DNA from: Planctomycetota bacterium
GTDB taxonomy: Bacteria; Planctomycetota; Planctomycetia; Isosphaerales; Isosphaeraceae
Direction of reading: 5' to 3'
Assembly: GCA_021777685.1 (NCBI GenBank)
Contig: JAJYDH010000014.1
Span: 1-25,657 of the forward strand
Length of the DNA stretch: 25,657 nt
A model generated the notes under the pieces. That model saw nothing but the letters and a program-made list of their open reading frames with translations. It was not told where the DNA came from and searched no databases. Both the position numbers and the translations under genes were made by a program. This document shows, piece after piece, positions 22,733-25,657 of the stretch; position 1 is the stretch's first letter; each line of letters begins with the position of its first letter.

Positions 22733-22761
22733 ATTGCCAAGAAGTCGCGACGATCGTATGA
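22733..22761 (+). promoter_or_regulatory. sigma70-type promoter directed at the RND permease side
   Basis: TTGCCA at 22733-22738, a 17-bp spacer and TATGAT at 22756-22761 (five of six) form a promoter divergent from the one at 22649-22677. Its transcript would include the short ORF at 22845 and possibly the RND permease at 23306. Confidence 0.55.
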
Positions 22762-22844
22762 TTCATGGACCCGGCGGGATCTCAACGTCATCACCGGGGC
22801 GGATCCGCGTTTTCCAGATCTCCTTCGCGTCTCAAGGCGGCTGA

Positions 22845-23174
22845 ATGACGGCCCGGCTCTCGCGACTCCTGACGTTCTTGTTGCTGTTGACGGCGTCCTG
22901 CCCGCCGCCGAAGGTGACGAACGTCCTGATCTCCGAGTCGGCCCACCACGACGCGGGCCCCGGCAAGAAGTGCGTCCACGCCCGCGGCCATCATCGGATC
23001 AGTTCCCCGATCCGTGCCGAATCTTGCCGGATTATTGCTCGCCTGGGAGGCGACACGCGATCATCGCGGCGTCTCGCCGGTGCATTCCTCGTCCGGCTCC
23101 CCAACCGGCCGATCCCCTTCGCTGGCCCTACCTTCCCCGCCGCCTCTTCGACCTTCCTCCGCCTTCGCTGCTAG
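22845..23174 (+). CDS. short putative secreted protein, probably decayed at the C-terminus
   Basis: ATG 22845 lies about 77 bases after the likely start of transcription from the 22733 promoter, with AAGG about seven bases upstream. The product begins MTARLSRLLTFLLLLTASCP, a short export signal, and continues PPKVTNVLISESAHHDAGPG KKC. Up to about codon 48 the codons are G/C-ending as in local genes. After that, third positions become irregular and the sequence turns into Arg/Pro-rich text, so a frameshift or truncation near 22990 is likely. No family recognised. The intergenic stretch to the RND start at 23306 contains three inverted repeats but no other gene. Confidence 0.38.
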   Translation: MTARLSRLLTFLLLLTASCPPPKVTNVLISESAHHDAGPGKKCVHARGHHRISSPIRAESCRIIARLGGDTRSSRRLAGAFLVRLPNRPIPFAGPTFPAASSTFLRLRC

Positions 23175-23191
23175 GTCACCACCGGCGGTCC

Positions 23192-23216
23192 AGATATTGT
23201 CGATCCGTCAATATCT
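23192..23216. promoter_or_regulatory. AT-rich inverted repeat, candidate operator upstream of the RND permease
   Basis: AGATATTG at 23192-23199 and CAATATCT at 23209-23216 form a perfect 8-bp inverted repeat across nine bases. In this GC-rich DNA such an AT-rich dyad stands out. It lies 90 bp before the permease ATG. A dimeric repressor site is plausible; no regulator gene is in the window. Confidence 0.4.
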
Positions 23217-23221
23217 CTCCT

Positions 23222-23270
23222 CCCGGGCCCCACGCCCGGGGTCGTTCGTCCGTGGCGTCACGGTACCGTG
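23222..23270. repeat. two further inverted repeats in the RND permease leader
   Basis: CCCGGGC at 23222-23228 pairs with GCCCGGG at 23234-23240 around the loop CCCAC. The 12-base perfect palindrome CACGGTACCGTG follows at 23259-23270. Together they could form leader hairpins affecting translation or a second protein-binding site. The palindrome ends 35 bp before the permease start codon. Confidence 0.4.
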
Positions 23271-23305
23271 CCTAGCCGTCCCCTTCCTGGAGGTCCCGAG
23301 GACCG

Positions 23306-25657
23306 ATGAACGGGTTAATCCGCGCCTCGTTGAGCAATCCTTACGCAGTGACCGTGTTCTGCCTGACGATCTTGCTGATCGGCACGCTCTGCCTCTTCAT
23401 GATCCCCGTCGACATCTTGCCAGTCTTCAAGAGCCCGGCGGTCCAGGTCCTGACCTTCTACGGCGGCATGCCGGCCGAAGGCATGGAGAAGGACATCACC
23501 AGCCGGATGGAACGCTGGGTCGGCCAGGCCAACGGGATGCAGAGGCAAGAATCCCGCTCGATCGTCGGCGCCAGCATCGTCCGCGACTACTTCCAGGGGG
23601 ATACCGACCCCAACGGCGCGCTGACGCAGGTCAACTCGCTGGCCCTGGCGTCGGTCCCGAACCTCCCGCCGGGCACCCTGCCGCCGGTGGTCCTGCCGTT
23701 CGACCCGACCAGCTCGACGCCGATCGGCCTGGTCGCCCTGAACAGCGAGACCGCCAGCGAGTCGACGCTCTACGACGTCGGCCGCTATGAGGTCCGGAAC
23801 ATGATCATGAGCAACCCCGGCGCCGTGGCGCCGGTGGTGTACGGCGGCAAGATCCGGGCCGTCATGCTCTACCTGAACCGCGACAAGATGCAGGCACGCG
23901 GGCTCTCGCCGCTCGACGTCATGAAGGCGATGGACAATTACAACGTCTTCCTGCCGGCCGGCGACGCCAAGTTCGGCGTCAAGGGCGCGGACGGGCGGTG
24001 GATCAGCGGCACCGACTTCGCGATCGATTCCAACTCGATGTACGAGCTGGTCGAGCGGATGGGCGACATGCCCCTCCGGACCGTCCACGGCAACGCCGCC
24101 TTCGTCAAGGACGTGGCCACGCCCCAGGACGACGCCTTCATCCAGACGAACATCGTCCGCGTCGACGGCCGTAAGCAGGTCTACATCCCGATTTTCCGCC
24201 AGCTCGGCGCCAGCACCCTGAAGGTCATCGACACGATCAAGGGGAACCTGGAGGACATGAAGTCCCGGCTCAGCTCGCCGGGAATCGACCTGAAGCTGGT
24301 CATGGACCAGTCGGTCTACGTCCGTCAGTCGATCGCCAGCCTGGTGCAGGAGGGCGTGCTCGGCTCGGTGCTCTGCTCGCTGGTGATCCTGGTGTTCCTC
24401 GGCCAGATCCGGATGACGGCGATCGCGATCATGACGCTGCCGCTGTCGGTCCTGGCGGCGGTGGTCGCCCTGCTGGCGACCGGCAACACGATCAACGTCA
24501 TGACGCTGTCGGGCCTCTCGCTGGCGATCGGGCCGATGGTCGACTCCGCGATCATCTGCCTGGAGAACACCCACCGCCACCTGGGCGAGGGGGCGACGCC
24601 CGAGGAGGCCGCGTACAAGGGGGCGAGCGAGGTCGCCCTTCCCGAGCTGGTCTCGACCCTCTGCACGTTCCTGGTGCTGGCGCCGCTGGCCCTGATGCCC
24701 GGCCTGGGCGCGTTCCTGTTCAAGCCGATGGCGCTGGCGGTGGCGTTCGCCATGATCGCCGCCTACATCCTCTCGCGGACCTTCGTCCCCTCGCGGAGCG
24801 CCCAGTGGCTCAAGCCGCACGTGCACGGCCATGACGAGGAGAAGGGGCCGATCGGCCGGGCCTTCGCCCGCTGGGAGAAGGTGATCGACCGCGGCGTGGA
24901 CCTGTACGTCAAGGGGCTCGACGGGGTGATGGCGCATCCCCGGACGACGATCGCCGTCGGCTTCAGCGCCCTGGCCATCGCCCTGATCACGCTCCTGCCG
25001 GTCATCCGCCGCGAGTTCTTCCCCGAGGCCGACGGCGGCGCCTTCGACATGGCCGTCCGGGCCCCCAGCGGCACCCGGATCGAGGTCACGAACGAGCGGA
25101 TCGACGAGGTCGAGAAGTTCGTCCGCAAGGAGGTCCCCGAGCATGACCTCGAGCTGATCGTCTCGGAGATCGGCGTGACCGCCGACTGGTCGGCCGCCTA
25201 TACGCCGAACGCCGGGCCGATGGACGCGATGGTCCACATCCAGCTCGCCGAGCACCGCTCCGCCTCGGCCCAGGATTACGCCTCGAAGATCCGGGCCGCG
25301 GTGAAGAAGGAGCCGAGGTTCGCCGACCTCGAATTCGCCTTCGACACCGGCGGCCTCATCCGGGGCGCCTTGAACGAGGGGAAGTCGACCCCGCTGAACG
25401 TCCGCGTCACCGGCAAGAACATGGTCAAGGCCGCCCAGGTCGCCGCGATGATCAAGAGCCGGATCGTCTAGGCGCTCGGCAACAACGGCGTGGTCGACGC
25501 CCGGATCATCCAGCGGCAGAATTATCCCGAATACGTGGTGAACGTCGACCGGACCAAGGCGGCCGACCTGGGCATGACCCAGGTCGACGTCATGCAGAAC
25601 GTCGTCGCCTCGCTCAACTCGTCGATCACCTTCAACAAGAAGAACTTATGGATCGAC
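23306..25657 (+). pseudogene. efflux RND transporter permease, interrupted by an in-frame TAG and cut by the window edge
   Basis: ATG 23306 has GAGG at 23298-23301 and GGAGG at 23289-23293. The product starts MNGLIRASLSNPYAVTVFCL and has the RND layout: TM1, a first large periplasmic loop, five helices with GPMVDSAIICLEN (Asp413 in the proton-relay position, the second acidic residue replaced by Ser), a His-containing cytoplasmic stretch HVHGHDEEKG, TM7 and the second loop. TAG at 25469-25471 stops it at 721 residues. The same frame then continues ALGNNGVVDARIIQRQNYPE, YVVNVDRTKAADLGMTQVDV and so on for 62 codons to the edge, all normal RND porter-domain sequence. RND permeases have about 1030-1080 residues, so the 721-residue product would lack TM8-TM12. 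A single substitution in TAG would restore the frame. Related to HAE1/CusA-like pumps; likely partner of the divergent adaptor. Confidence 0.85.

Noticed and set aside
23315..25255. Open minus-strand frame of 646 codons across the RND permease
   Set aside because: Antisense shadow of the RND gene, rich in Asp, Arg, Gln and His, without recognisable domains.

Overview
This is a GC-rich bacterial window with long runs of G/C-ending codons, so most minus/plus shadow frames stay open. Gene content and style suggest a planctomycete, possibly Isosphaeraceae: small secreted proteins with no recognised family, a MoeA fused to a periplasmic-binding-like domain, CusB/CusA-like RND parts, ketosynthase remnants and GTAG-headed REP hairpins. 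That placement is inference from protein style, since no rRNA or marker gene is present. I found no CRISPR array, complete tRNA, rRNA, transposase or phage gene.

Layout. 1-1087: the first codons of a DAHP synthase run off the left edge on the minus strand. Next come a decayed C-terminal scrap of a formate dehydrogenase alpha subunit and an unassigned 129-residue protein. 1230-5086: a good sigma70 promoter precedes an MMPL-family exporter and a secreted TPR protein, closed by a perfect 11-bp hairpin. 5115-14445: nine minus-strand genes with mostly tiny gaps or overlaps. In transcription order they are an HNH endonuclease, a one-TM protein, a nucleotide-sugar epimerase/dehydratase, a ChuX/HutX-like protein, moeA, moeA with a PBP-like domain, mobA and, after about 390 bp with its own candidate promoters, clpC. 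The middle of this block is a molybdenum-cofactor maturation unit: two MoeA paralogues insert molybdenum and MobA adds the nucleotide, with an unexpected heme-binding-family protein at the head.

14446-18010: a degenerate tRNA-like sequence and a REP pair lie between the HNH gene and cinA. cinA is followed by a second REP pair, a small secreted protein and a secreted amidohydrolase, all on the plus strand. 17985-19301: an MFS exporter converges on the amidohydrolase, overlapping it tail to tail by 26 bp. 19302-20590 is a genomic graveyard: a 124-bp MITE-like element with a 10-bp target duplication, then two broken ketosynthase genes, then a GC hairpin.

20592-25657: an RND adaptor and a small putative lipoprotein are transcribed leftward. 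A short secreted-protein ORF and an RND permease are transcribed rightward. Divergent promoters and several inverted repeats lie between them. The permease frame is interrupted by an in-frame TAG at 25469-25471, after which the RND homology continues in the same frame to the window edge. The permease is therefore either a fresh pseudogene, a sequencing error, or a readthrough gene.
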